DNA from: Hysterangium stoloniferum
Lineage: Eukaryota; Basidiomycota; Agaricomycetes; Hysterangiales; Hysterangiaceae
Reading direction: 5' to 3'
Length of the DNA stretch: 64,000 bases
Assembly (NCBI GenBank): GCA_015178975.1
Contig: WHVD01000112.1
Span: 1 to 64,000, forward strand
Shown here: positions 20,096-32,038 of the stretch, piece by piece
Numbering within the stretch: position 1 is the stretch's first letter
How the letters are laid out: the number at the start of each line of letters is the position of its first letter
The notes under the pieces: generated by a model
What the model saw: the letters and a program-made list of their open reading frames with translations, nothing else
What the model was told of the DNA's origin: nothing
Database searches by the model: none
Made by a program: the position numbers and the translations under genes

Positions 20096-22513
20096 GCCGC
20101 AGCCCGTTTCCACGCGCATTCGCACCCGCATCCGCACCCGCACCAGAGCACACTCCCAAGGTCGGTCCGGCCGACGCGTAGCTCATCGTGCTCTAGTGCC
20201 TATCCACTTTCGTATGATTTGTCGGGGGGTGCTGTTGCTGGCCCTAGCGGCTGCGGCGGTGGCAGTGGGAAATTAAAAGAGGAGGGTGGTATGGGAGGCG
20301 GTGACCCGTCGCGCCCGTCGACGTCGGTGAGTGCGGCGAACTCGTCGTCGCCAGATTACGGATCGGACCAGGATGACTCGTCGTCGCCTGGTGGTGGTGG
20401 TGGTGGTGGTGGTGGGCGGATGATTGGGGGCGCGGGCTATAGCGGCGGTGGCATCTCGCCCCATCATCCGAATAATGAGATTCCGCCGGAGATTAAAGGG
20501 GATGTGGATCGGGTGTTTTTTCAGTTTATGAATATGATTTGTTCGGATTGTGAGTGGTCCTTTTTTTTTTTTTTTTTTTTCTCTCCTCCCCCTGGGTTGT
20601 TTGTGTCATGTCGTTGAGGTTTCTGAGCTAAGCTGATTTAATTGTCTTTGCTTTTGCCCTTTTCTTTTCTTTCTGGCGCCTTTACCGTGGTGTAGTGGAC
20701 GCGAAGGATGGCAAGGGCGAGCCGATACACCAGCCCCTTATGGCTAAGAAAATGCAGCGGCTGGATGAGTCGCCAGATTTCCGACCGTTCAAGTTTCGCA
20801 TTCAGGCGTTTACGAATGGGTTCTTAGAAGAGGTGTGTTATTCCGTCTATATAACAATTGTCTCTCTTTGTGTGCTCATGATTTGATAATATTACAGCTT
20901 GCCAAGCAGGGATTGTCAGAAGAGATTATCCCAATGAAAAAAGTACGCCTCCCCGAGATGCTTTTTGTTTGTCTAGCTAAATGTTATTTCTTTTTTAGGT
21001 CCGGCATTATCTCTGGACAAATCCCTACATCTCGCGATTTAACGAAGATGGCAAAAAGGCAAAATCAAAAGGCAACCATATCTGGAATATCGATGCTAAA
21101 AAGGCGCAAGAAGGCGGCTGGCACTTCCGTCCTTTCAAGCGAAAAATTGCAGGCTCGTTTCCGAACGTGGCCTATGTCGGCCTCAAATGGCAATTCCACC
21201 CACGTGTCTGGGATCCACAGGCTTCGAGGAGCAATCTGAACGTCCATTTTAGCAGCCCCTCGTTGCCAGGGTGGCTAAAGTGGAATGGAGATGTGCTCTC
21301 TGGAACGCCTGTGGCTGATGCGCAGAGCACGGCGGAGATCATCATTGATGCCAGGGTGAGTTTTTATCTTGTGCGTCCCCCCCCCTCCCCGCCCTCTTCA
21401 TCCTCCCCATCGATGTGAGGGTTGGCCAGGTGGGGATGTGGGGATTGGTTGAAAGGACCGAGCTGACTGAGCGGCACGTGGTGTTTTTATTTTAGTTCAC
21501 ACAGGAGGGGAAAGAGGTGTATTTGTCACACAAGTATCCACTCACCGTGGCGCCACTGACCAGGGACGATCCGTCGTCGTATGGGATGGACTCTCGGAGG
21601 CCGTCGCTGACGAGTGATCGGAGAGGTGTTAGTGACAGTATGATTACTCAGTCGACTGGAATGATTTCAAGGTATGTTGCTTGTGTTTTGGCTGTGGATA
21701 TGCGTTGTTGATTTGACTCTCTCTTGGTGATTGAATGGGAAAACAGGCCCGTCAGTGCGCAAGGTCCGACACCCCAAATGCAAGATGCCCTGTCGGTAGT
21801 GACCGAGTACGTCCCATTATGCGGTATATTACGTCTCGAGCTTTTATTCACAGCGAAACTCTTCACTTTACACAGAGCCATCAAGGCAGTTTCGCTAGAG
21901 GCACACACTGTGCACGCCGCCGACCCCGAGCAGCAGATCCAGATCCAGACCTCGCTCACGAGACAGGAACAGGTCCTCACCGTCACCGCGCACGCGATGA
22001 ACCACGTCATGACGCTGCCCACGAGCCAGACAGCGCAGGAACAGCCCTCTGAGGCGTCGAGCGCGCTCGCCCGCGCGGGGACGGGCGTCGTCATCTGCGC
22101 GGTGCAGAAGGTCGCCGCGGACCATTCGGCCGCGATCCAGGTGACGACGGGCGTGGTGAGCAAGGAGTTTGGCACGAGCATGGTGACGATGCAGGAGGTG
22201 TCGAGCACGACGAAGACGGCGGTCGCGGAGGCGGTGGAGCGCACGGACACGACGGCGTCGCCGATTGATGTGATGCACACGGCGGAGAAGATCATCCAGG
22301 AGAACACGCAGACGCTTCCGACGGTGGCGGGTGTGGCGCCTTTGCTGGCTGGCGGTCCCGGCGGCGGTGGCGGGCCGGGGCGGTGGTGGCGGCGGAAACG
22401 GCGGGGGCATTGTGGGCAGCGTCGTCCCTGTGGTCCCGTCTACCCTCAGCGCGGCGTCGTACGGCCTGGAAATACCGATGCTTTCGGATTATCCTATGGA
22501 CATTCCGTCGTGA
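18573..22513 (+). CDS. Putative nuclear regulator, Gln/His/Ser-rich, with conserved C-terminal half
   Basis: Exons 18573-18967, 19102-20549, 20696-20832, 20898-20942, 20999-21355, 21496-21671, 21747-21806 and 21876-22513 can be joined with GT-AG introns. The first half is low complexity: Pro/Ser-rich, His runs, a polyglutamine tract (20021-20094) and a Gly run. The second half is ordered. It includes FRPFKFRIQAFTNGFLEEL, YLWTNPYISRFNEDGKKAKS, WHFRPFKRKIAG, VAYVGLKWQFHPRVWDP and an Ig-like block with GWLKWNGDVLSGTPVADAQ. The C-terminal region is helical, Gln/Thr-rich. The most likely end, SYGLEIPMLSDYPMDIPS, is one frame away from the upstream frame; the switch falls in a GGC/GGT-rich stretch near 22365. 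A transcription-related role is inferred from composition only. Confidence 0.72.
20021..20094 (+). repeat. Polyglutamine tract
   Basis: Roughly 23 glutamines, broken once by alanine, are coded by mixed CAA and CAG codons. The mixture lowers slippage compared with a pure CAG run. A (GGT)n run coding polyglycine follows at about 20391-20412, and a T-run of about 20 bases sits in the intron at 20561-20580. Confidence 0.9.
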
Positions 22514-23039
22514 TCTGGCGATCCGCTCGGGATTGTCGCGTTATATTCGCGTGCAACTTGTTGAATTTATTATTCCCATCCATCTCCTCCTTTTGTTTTG
22601 AACTTTTTTTGACATGTTTTTTTGTTTTTTTTTTTTTTTCGTTTCGTTTCGTTCCCGCTTTCGTTCGTTCCCCCTCCTCAAATTGCCGGGTCGTGTGTTG
22701 CGCGCGTTGTATCCTTTGGTCTGCTTCCCGGTTTTATCCTTTTAGATGCATCTTTCCCACTTTCTCATGTCATTTTTTACTTCCCCTGCATTCTGTTCCC
22801 CCTCCTATCCTGTGTGTACTTGATGGACAAGTCTATCTTTTCTCGGTGATTTCTGGGCTTTATTGACATTTGCATTTGACATAATCAAAGTATGAGTACG
22901 ATTAAACTACGGAGCAGCTAGTAGAACGTGTGGAATAGAAGTCCCAAAGTCCCAACTTCAATTGTATGTAAAAACGTTTGTCTTCCAAAAAAGATATTAC
23001 AAGTTTTGTGGCATGGCTGAAGGAGAGAGAGGAAGCGCG

Positions 23040-26000
23040 CTAAGATGACTCGAGCAGTGATCCGCACATGGTACAAATAGTATGATCGTCCGGGTTGATG
23101 AACGTACACATGGGACAGTTCCGCGGAATGACGACGACGACCGCTTCGGGAGATGATTCTCGGTCACCACCGCCATCGCTGGCCGGCACGCTCGTTTTCC
23201 GCACACCGCCTCCGCTTAAAATCGTCCCTCCAAATGCTCGGCCCTCGTCTCGCGGCTGCCGAGGATGCTCAGCTTCGACGTCCGAGTCTAGCACGCCCTC
23301 CTTTTCTACCCGCAGATCCAGCGTGTCGTGCGCGAGTATAGCCAGGGAACGCACGGTTTCCGAGTTGTCTGTCAGTTCGACCCCTTTGAGATATAAGCGC
23401 TGGCAGATGGTAGGTATGTTGAATGCGTCCTGCAACTAAGATGACAGAAATGTCAGCTGCTTGCTCGATTGCTCTATTGGAGCAAGATTGCGATCTTTAC
23501 CTCCATCTTGATCTCTTTCACCGTCGATGATTTAGTGACAATGAGATCCCTGAACTTGGCCTTCCGCAGCCTATCAGACATGCGTAGCGGTTGTACACCG
23601 TGTCGTCTTTTGTGTGCATAAGTGATGGCCGAGTGCTTCCGCCCGTTTTCCTTTGGTGGCGATTCTGTAACTTCGCTTCTTGTCACGTCTCGGCTCTCCG
23701 TTTTTCCATCAGTGTCTTCAGTAGACAGCCGGACATATATCGTTGCAGTTTCAAAGTTGCTTAATCTGGAATAGCGCTGTTGGTCAAGCTACAACAAATT
23801 GTGGCCATAACCCGCGCACCTCTCATGACGACACTCTAGACATACGTTGCGCTCGTTGTCGTCCGAGAAAACAATGTCGATATCATCTTCTGCAGGTGCG
23901 GCCCAAGTTATAACAGGGCCACCTCCATATCTGAATATACATTAGACAGAGGACGGTTTTAAACGCGACACTCACAATTCTTGTAATGACGCCCATTGCT
24001 GCATGGAAATCAAGGACACAGACGTCTTCAAATCCTCTGGTATGCTCGGATCGACAACTAAATTATCGTGCTTGCAAATAAGCCAAGTATTGTCAATGGC
24101 ATCAGGGCGAGGTTTTTCTTGAGGTCGGCTTATCCACGCACGCCACCGACGTAGAAAATCTACTCCGATAATCGCCTTACGCACGCCAGGCGTACTTGAA
24201 GATTCAATGTAGGCATATAGGTTTGTGGTAGCAAGTTCTTTCAGCTTATCCTAAACAAAGTGAGAAGTAGGCTCGACTGTATCTTCGGTAACAATATAAT
24301 TACCTTCTCTCTATCAACACGCTGCTTGAGCTCCTGTCTGTTCTCTTTTGATAACGATAGATCATCTTCACAAGGAGAGCATTGGGGATGTTCATCAGAT
24401 CGTGAGATCACAGGTTGCCAATTTGGAAAGAGTGATTGTAAAAAGGTACAAGCCTGCGATTTATTTTGTCAGAATGAATGATACGTGAGAATAGTAGCTT
24501 TCATTACATCGGCATTGATCCATTTGCGTAACGATGGCGCCTGTGAGAGCGCTCCATGAGGACATTTGACATGGTCAACATAGTCACTCGCTTCGGGATC
24601 GGGATCACTTTGTCCAACAACATGCATCCTTGGCTTGGCCTGCTTCCAATCTGAGGTAATAACTCTTAAATATACCAATGAACGAGGTCAAGCCACATTA
24701 TAGCAATCACCTTTTACCCAAGCTTTGGAAATCCAGGCGCCTGCTACGCCATTATCGGATTCACATAGTTCGTTGAATAGCTCGACTTGAGAAGAGTGAT
24801 CTAGTACATATCGTTTCTCTAACGAACATTGCTCAGTTTAGAACTTGCGTTCTTGAAGAATCAACCCTTACCTATAAATAGGTTTTCAACACAAAGTTGA
24901 CATATGTCATTGGTCGTTAAGTCTAGGTCCACCGCCCATCCAGAATTACGGATGGAAGCTAGAGCGTCCTAAAGAAGCAAAAGAGGCAGCTCAACTCCAG
25001 TCCATTGCTGATGTCACTCTATGTACCTTTTTTATCCGCTTCATCTCGCCTGTCTTGGAAGGATCCAAACCACCATGATGACATGTTATTGAAGCATTAT
25101 CAAGCCGGTAGTTCTCCAGATATTGTGGCGGCGGGGTAGGGGCAAGGAGATCGAGCGGATCGTCAGATCCTGAGGGAGGCATCGGGTCTTCCCCTTGATC
25201 AGCTATGTCAGGCGGTCTTGAAGAGCACCGAGAAGATGGTGTTGTAGGATCCTTCGAATCTGATTCAGCTTCAATAGACTTTTTCTTCTTCTTAGGCTTC
25301 TCAAGACCCTCGGTTAGCCAGTCTTCCAGCGCACTCCGACTAACTACAGCCGATTCCTAATTGCAGCTCAATACCTTGACGTCATTGCACAGTAGAAGAT
25401 CACTTACCTCCTTCATGTCTTCAATGTGCCAATGACGATAAACGGCCCTCTTTCTCTCTCTCATGAGTTCGAAATCCGCAGTAAGTTTGTCTTTCCTGGA
25501 ATGACGGACTTCTCATGAATATAGTCCATAATGTGATAGTTAGGGCTTACTTCGTTGTGAAAGAAGCGCAGGCGTCATCGTGCTCTTTATTCAGCTTATT
25601 GACTCGCTCACGAGCCATCGGTGGCGGTTCAGGTACTGATGGTCCGTGCTTATTACCGTTATATGCGGTTTGTGCCTCACGTCGAGCATATATGAGCATG
25701 TATGCGTCTTTCGAAGAGACATAATTGGGTGTGTTTCTTTGGAGAATGTCGCTGAAGATTACATTAGGAACTAGATATTTAAGAAGAGGATTGATTACTT
25801 CTCTGCTTCGCCATCGCTGTCATCAACCCGACGCTTCTTTCTGGCATTTGTCTTGCGCTGCTTATTGACTACCGCCGTTTCACTGAACGAAAAAAGGTTA
25901 GCCAGTATCGATAGACACAAACTAGTTCATAAGTACCTGGCATCCTGGTTTCCAGATATGGCAGATTTTCCCTGCAAAGAAGACAATGGTGTAACGGTTT

Positions 26001-27911
26001 CGTCATTGAACTGATAAAACTGCTTTGTCCTAGACCCGAAAGTTGAGTATAACACAGGCAAAGCTTCGAAGAAGTTTAATCACACTCACGTAACGTCGAA
26101 GACTTGAGCTTCATAGTGCCCGTGATACGCAGATGCTCCTTTATGTAACAATACACCCCGCAAGTCATAAATCAAATTCGGATCACACTGCGAATCGGGA
26201 CAAGCACGTTTACTAGGGACCTGCGCGGACCCAGAGATCTCTGCATCCAAGAAGGGAGACATGTCAAGGACAGTTGGAAAATGAATAGCTTGTTTTGATT
26301 TCTTCCGCAAAAGTGTAGCCACGTCAAAAACAAACCTCAGGACAGATATATGTAGTACCTATGGTATATGCGGCTGTGAACGGAAAGGCTGGGAACTTGG
26401 GGGAGAAATACACACTGGAGGCAACCGTCGGAGCTTTGTATATCGGATGGCATCTTGTAAGCCATCACACTTGGTGCAATAATACCTGAAAAAGGTATCA
26501 GAGAAATAACTACAGTAGTCTTTTTTAACACACTTGTTGTCGCCTGTAAGTTCTTCGGATTGAAGATAAGCCTTGATGCGATCTTCGAGTCTTCCGTTGG
26601 CCTATATGATTATCATAACCAAATCTCCCGTGACCTGTGCAAAAGAGAGAATGAACCTCGATGTTGATCTCAAGCTCCAAAAAGTCCGAATCCCGCTCGG
26701 AACGATGCTGACACTTCTTACACATCGTACCATAAGTCTGTTTACCTTCAAACTGAGAGGGGTCAAACCAGCCCTTATGCGATCATACATAACATACTTG
26801 GTCTGCTAAAAGCGTCTTTAGTGATGAGACGGCCTGCTTCTCAAACTCGGTAGCCAAATGCGACATGAAAAGTTTAGAGAACCTAAAACGGATCAGTTAA
26901 ATAGCCGATCCAATAAACGACGTATCATCTCACTCTTGCGCGTCTTGTTGCTCGGAAGCTCTCAGTTGTAGGCTTTCAACCAATTTCACAGGGTTGAAAA
27001 CGTTTTGAGTGCTTTCTTGCAATGCAGCAAACGTAACTTGAAGTTGAAAAATAGGCGATTCCTAAGCCCGTGATGAAGGGAATAGTTTGCGATACATAAT
27101 GGGACAGACAGACCTCCAAGTCTTTTCCCTCTTCTTGAGATGGCTTACATTTATACACCCCATCACGAAAGGCACGATCTTGGAACCAAACCTGTTTAAA
27201 CGAACGGATAAACGGTGTAAGCAGATAGATACCAGTTTGAAGTCCCCAGAGGCCTTTCCTGGATGAACGCATTTGCGTAACAAGTTGCTCCGAGATTCTG
27301 TGGCACTGTATCAGCAACTTTCTCTTTACGCTGCAAGATCCCCTTGGTACCTTCAATCCCACCGGTAAATCAGGCTCTCTTGCATTGTCAAGAGGACTAG
27401 ACCCCAGACCAGCCGCGTCCAAGTACGATGCGAGCGCTGCTGCTTTTAGTCTTCGATTAACAAGGTGACATCTCAAAAAGGAGACATACGAACTTGCACT
27501 TTCTAGCCTAGCTTGACCCAGAAAATTGACACATTGCGGATTGCCCTTGCACTTTTTGTTAGTACATACAGGGTGTTCGTCCTCGTCACTAGAAATAACG
27601 ATAATGTCATCCACGTCTTCCCCAGTTGCTAGGTCTAATTCCTTCGGCGCGACTTCTATCTTGAGCCTTTTAGGCTGCGGTTCTTCTGGTTCAGAATAAA
27701 TATTCTTGCATAATGGCCTGTTGATTTTATCTGTGAAGCCACATGCCGCAAATTTGTGTTCTAATGTGATTTGAGATGGCTCAGTAATCCTTGAAACCCA
27801 GCCCCACTGGGAATATTCGTGCTCTGCGCCCGCAAGATTATCTCGTTTGAGACGTTCGCCAGCCGCAAGTCCCTTAGCTGGGGGCCGTTTGCGTTTCCCA
27901 TTTGAAGTCAT
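23040..27911 (-). CDS. Ubiquitin carboxyl-terminal hydrolase, USP48-like
   Basis: A large multi-exon gene on the minus strand. The start is taken at MTSNGKRKRPPAKG (27911); an in-frame ATG 57 bases further upstream is possible. The catalytic Cys box NLGATCYANAFIQ is an exon at 27297-27259, continued by VWFQDRAFRDGVYKC. The Zn-binding pairs MCKKC and YYCTKC follow. The His box LHKGASAYHGHYEAQVFD is at about 26110. Downstream there is a long Lys/Ser-rich linker and a DUSP-like region around 24600-24800 (ISKAWVK, HVKCPHGAL, RKWINADV). A ubiquitin-like fold comes next (DLIVTKSSTVKEIKME joined to LQDAFNIPTICQRLYLKG). A RanBP2-type zinc finger is last (CPMC-x10-CTMC). USP plus DUSP plus C-terminal ubiquitin-like domain is the USP48 arrangement; it removes ubiquitin from substrates, mainly in the nucleus. 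The donor after the Cys exon is GA, not GT. Confidence 0.85.
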
Positions 27912-28317
27912 TGTGTGCACTGACAGTACTGTAGAAGCCACCGTGACCGAATCACGTCGTAGTGACATGTCACGTGTGTCGTTATTAAAAGGTTAACGAC
28001 AAGTACTGGTCCCATGGTCTAAAAACTTGAAAAATTGTATTTAAAATTTTAAGATTACATTACTTTCGACAAGTTGACATTTCGCGTACATAGATCCCAC
28101 GACGTTTTCTAACTCACAAGAACAGCGATATATAGGAGCAGGTTAAACATAGTTTTAAACAACCATGATCCGAAACTTGAAATTGTACCATTATTATGGT
28201 TCCCCTAGCATCCAAAATCCAAGATTTTAACCACTCTCTCTCACAAAATGGCGATTAAGTCACTGTACCAAACCAAGTATACGATTTTAGATCGAGCAAC
28301 CATCCGAATGTTTGCTA
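27912..28317. promoter_or_regulatory. Interval upstream of the USP48-like gene
   Basis: About 400 bases separate the start of the USP48-like gene from the stop codon of the AP endonuclease gene; both are on the minus strand. It must hold the promoter of the former and the terminator of the latter. It is AT-rich, without a clear TATA box that I would defend. Confidence 0.4.
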
Positions 28318-29703
28318 TTATAGGGGTCCTTCAATCTCGAGCACCACGGGACAATGGTCCGACGCTCCATATATCTCGCTCCGAATTTCGCACATCTTGA
28401 TACGTGGCAATAAAGCTTCGCTGGCAATAACTAGAAGATATTATTATTAGTCAATGTCAGATGTAAGGTATCATAGAGGCTTACACATGTCTAATCTCCA
28501 ACCAATCTGCTTCTCTCTACAGCGGAACCGATATGAAAAATATGTGTAATGTCCCAATTCCGGATGAAGATGGCGCCAGACATCGACGAGCTTTGCTTTA
28601 GACGATTCTGTCTCGTTAGAGTCTGTACTGGCGGAATTGAGAATCTTCTTAAAACCATCCACCTCCACTTGAGTGTGCCCAGGCGTTTTATTCCAATTTG
28701 CTTTCGAATTGGAAAGATCTGTCGTAAACGTGAATGAACAGTGATCTCCGACATAATATGATAGGGGCAAACCTATAGATGTAGGTGCACAATTGATATC
28801 ACCCATCCAAATAACCGGTTTTGACTTGCTCAGCTCGTGGATATAGCCTGCGAATGCGTCATTCCAAGTTGCCTTATAATCAATGTTCTACCATTCAGGA
28901 ACGATGATTCAAAACAATTCTAAGAATAGACTTATTCGGATACGTACCTTGAGATTTTGTCCAGCATTTGGTACATATGTTCCAATGATCCATGTGTTTG
29001 GATACTCCAAGACGATCAGGCGTCCTTTCGCAGCTTCGGTGTTATCCTTGTGCATAGGAAAATCCAATTTTACACTCATAGGCTCTTGTTTGCAAAGAAC
29101 TGTCGTACCAGCTAATGTTCATCAGTGTATTATATTCTCGAAAGTAGAAAATTCAAGCTACCGTAGCCTTTTGTAGATGAAATGGACCAATATTGATAGG
29201 GGTACATAGATGGAAAAAAAGAATTTGGTTTATCGTTCACCTTTTGGGCATTATTGGTGTTCTTTTAGATGATAAAATTGGCTCACCTTGGTTTCAGTGA
29301 GAACAAGGATATCGGCATCCTCAGCCTTGACGTACGTTTCAAATCCCTATAGAATAGCCCAAAAATAAATATAAAAGGAACTCAAAGAATGCGTATATCC
29401 ACCTTTTTCATCGAGGCCATTAATCCGGACACATTCCAACTGCTCATCCGTAATACTCCATCAGTTTTGGGTGGGAATGAAATGGAGACCTGCAAGACCA
29501 CACACCATTTAAAGCATGGTAAACATGCCGAGAATATGACTCACTGGAATCACAAGATTGGTGGGCTGTCCGTTATCCACGTTATCCTTCTTGGCTCGCT
29601 TAGTTTTCTTTTTTACAGGTTTCAACGATTCTGTGTCAGAAATTTCAGAAACTTCCGGCGATGCCTTCCGCTTGGAGCTAGAGGCTGAACGCTTTGGTGG
29701 CAT
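28318..29703 (-). CDS. AP endonuclease, exonuclease III / APE1 family
   Basis: Class II apurinic/apyrimidinic endonucleases cut the DNA backbone 5' of abasic sites in base excision repair. The start MPPKRSASSSKRKASP at 29703 opens a Lys-rich N-terminus resembling a nuclear localisation signal; exon 1 is 29703-29545. The catalytic blocks follow: SWNVSGLMA (Asn), ILVLTETK (metal-binding Glu), GTYVPNAGQNL, WMGDINCAP (Asp and Asn), a TPGHTQVEVDGFKK segment equivalent to the family's TP-x-E-R-xGF motif, IGWRLDMF (canonical form GWRLDYF) and YGASDHCPVV with the catalytic Asp-His pair. The last intron uses GTAAGC, joining RLDM to FIASEALLP. Stop at 28318-28320. At least six exons; length is about normal for the family. 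Confidence 0.88.
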
Positions 29704-30104
29704 ATAAGATGGATATACGAGGGTTTTCGACTGGGAAACGAAGAGGGTCAAATGACTCACTTTTGAATTGAAGGCACATCCCAGTGGGCGCATGTGGATA
29801 TGCAAATGGCTCCAGCGTTTGATATCCGTATTCCGGGTTCTCACTAGAGCCACCTTGTTGGTGCCAGGCACTCGACAAATCCGTAACCAATTTGTCCTGC
29901 CCATGGAGTGTAAGACTAGTATCTGCTGCAGGCACAGACAGACACTAGAATGAGTGATGGGGAATAAACCACTACTGTATTATAATCCACATGTACAGAA
30001 TATATACACAATAGGAGTGAGAACAAGGGAAGTGGAACAATGGGAAATGGTGAACAATGGGATCAAATATTACCAAATCACAGTGTAGGGAGTGTCACTC
30101 CCTT
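29704..30104. other. Interval between AP endonuclease and decayed LTR
   Basis: About 230 bases upstream of the AP endonuclease start there is a minus-strand frame opening MPAADTSLTLHGQDKL. It is probably leader sequence or chance; I could not link it in frame. The right half, from about 29960, is AT-rich and CpG-poor, like the transposon patch that follows. Confidence 0.4.
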
Positions 30105-30925
30105 ACAACAGGTTCATGGAGGGTTTCTGGAGAAACCCACAGATATTCTGGTAGGACTTGGCTTCAGCTTATAGGCTGTGCCCTCATGAGATCATAGTGT
30201 CCAATTTCAGACAGGCAGATGGAAAACCCGGGGAGTCTGAGTGTAGTTGATTAGGTCAATAGGTCAGAGGTCAATAGGTCAAAAGACCAGTTGGAAAGCC
30301 CACAGGCTCTGACAAGGTTGATAGCATTGTGTGAGATGAGAGGTGGGGATGGAGTGGAATATGTTAAGTAACTGGGGGAGAACTTAGTCGATTTTCTGAC
30401 TGGATTGTAGGTACAAACATTGCTAGGATATATAGACTGTGGAATGTATACAATACCAAATCTGGTAGTAATTAAAGACAAAACAGGTAATCATGAAACA
30501 AGACAAGTAAACACCAAACTAGGTGTTAGGGATGGAATGGAATGGGAGTGGGGTCCAAAACATGACAAGTCATTTGACCATAATGGGAACAAGGCTCCAT
30601 CAGAGAGTTGATGGGTTGTCCAGGGAGTCCAGTGAACTAATACTTGGGACAGGGTCAGATATGGACAGGGTTGATGTGCATGGGTTCCAGCAGGTATTCC
30701 GATGACTGGTGCATGAGACACAGAGGGTCGGGCATAGACAGGTTTGACATCTGGGTCCCGGCAGGTTGTCTGGTTGTGAACTTTGACCTGGTAGGTATAA
30801 GAGTCAGGTGCATATAGGGTGGCATCCAGATGCCAGTGGGTTCTCCGGTTAGCTGTAACCTGGTATAAAGAGTTGGGTGCATGTAGGATGGGGTCCAGAG
30901 CCTGGCAGGTTTTCTGGTCCTAACA
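30105..30925 (-). repeat. Decayed Ty3/gypsy solo LTR
   Basis: It matches the reverse complement of the 2164-2983 LTR over its length. The clearest parts are GGACTTGGCTTCAGCTTATA and the ATATATAGACTGTGGAAT block around the TATA box. CpG sites are largely replaced by TpG/CpA. The right edge TAACA is clear at 30925; the left edge is approximate. I could not see a clean target-site duplication. Confidence 0.8.
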
Positions 30926-30960
30926 GTTCCCCATCCCCATGCATTAAGAATGAGGTTTAT

Positions 30961-31568
30961 TCATTCAAGTGCTGCTTTTTTGACTATTGGTCTTATCTTG
31001 CCTCTGTTGTCTAGCCAGAAAAATAGTGGATCATCAGGTCCAGCTGGGACAACTTTCAATAAATTGATTAGTGCCTCTATTGGGCAGGTCCCTTGTTGAT
31101 CTGTCAGGTATACCACTTTGGTTACACTGGCGTTGGCCATTTTGGCCAAAGGTAAGTCCAAATATGCATACCTCTTGCTATCATTGTCGCAACTAATTAG
31201 AACATCTTTTTGCTTTAAATGTTTCTTATTATCAAACTGTGATCTGGATGATACTGTGACCTCCCTGAAATGCATCAAACCCCAAAAGGCACAAGTAGAT
31301 ATGACACACAGGCATTGAAGGAGCTGTTCAAATCCAATTTTATTGGTGGATGTGGAGGTCACTTTTGTGTATTGCCTTGTAAATTCTCTAGTCCCCTTAG
31401 TGACCATTCAATTCTCATCCATTCATCATCTGACAGTGGCGGTGGCCAACCTTGAGCTATGTGCCATGCTCTAACTGCTGCTAGGTATTTCCAAGTAACA
31501 CCAACTGAAACAGTCTTGAATGCCATCCCAGCAGTCAGTTCCTCACCAAGCAATGATGAGTCCACCAC
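30961..31568 (-). pseudogene. Tyrosine recombinase fragment (Crypton-like)
   Basis: Two frames on the minus strand join into part of a fungal tyrosine recombinase. A core-binding segment (TWKYLAAVRAWHIAQGWPPP, SLRGLENLQGN) is followed by the start of the catalytic domain (CAFWGLMHFREVTVSSRSQF, then ALINLLKVVPAGPDDPLFFW). The segment before ARG1 reads MHFREV where RFGEV is usual, and the C-terminal catalytic Tyr region is missing. The decayed LTR begins 36 bases beyond its last codon, so the gene was probably cut by that insertion. Such recombinases mobilise Crypton elements. Confidence 0.65.
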
Positions 31569-32038
31569 TGCCCAAAGTGTGAATAAATGTAAAATTGGGA
31601 AGGATGTCTATAGTTTGTCAGCTTCTGCTATAGAGAAGATATTGTTAGAATATGAGATATGTGTTTAAATCTAATCTCATATCTCATTCTTGTGACTTTA
31701 TAGATCTGACCAGTTCATGCATGTGATAATGTACATATATTTAGTTTAGTGTTCACTAGATCTGTAGCATGTTGGTGCACAGACCAGTGGACAGACCATG
31801 TATTGTATTATATACAAACCTGTTCTGGCAAGCAAATGGCCAAGAAATCATCTACCTACTTGAGCAGTCACCCAAAGCCTGCCTTTCAGTATAAGGCAAT
31901 CAACATGTCTGCTATGCTCCCAAACATGCCTGCACTTGCCAAATGTGACTGCCCAGTCAACATATACCAGGCCATCCCAGAAAATACAGCACACATTCTG
32001 CTGATCCCAAAATTGCAGTCCATTTGAGCTTGCAAACC
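31569..32038. other. CpG-poor transposon-like sequence
   Basis: AT-rich, CpG-poor sequence between the recombinase fragment and the foldback element. Short frames on both strands (31749-32045) show no domain. Probably transposon debris. Confidence 0.4.

Noticed and set aside
30088..30102. Small palindrome GGGAGTGTCACTCCC next to the decayed LTR, partly shared with the foldback element
   Set aside because: Only about 11 bases are shared with 32057-32068; too short to claim a common origin.
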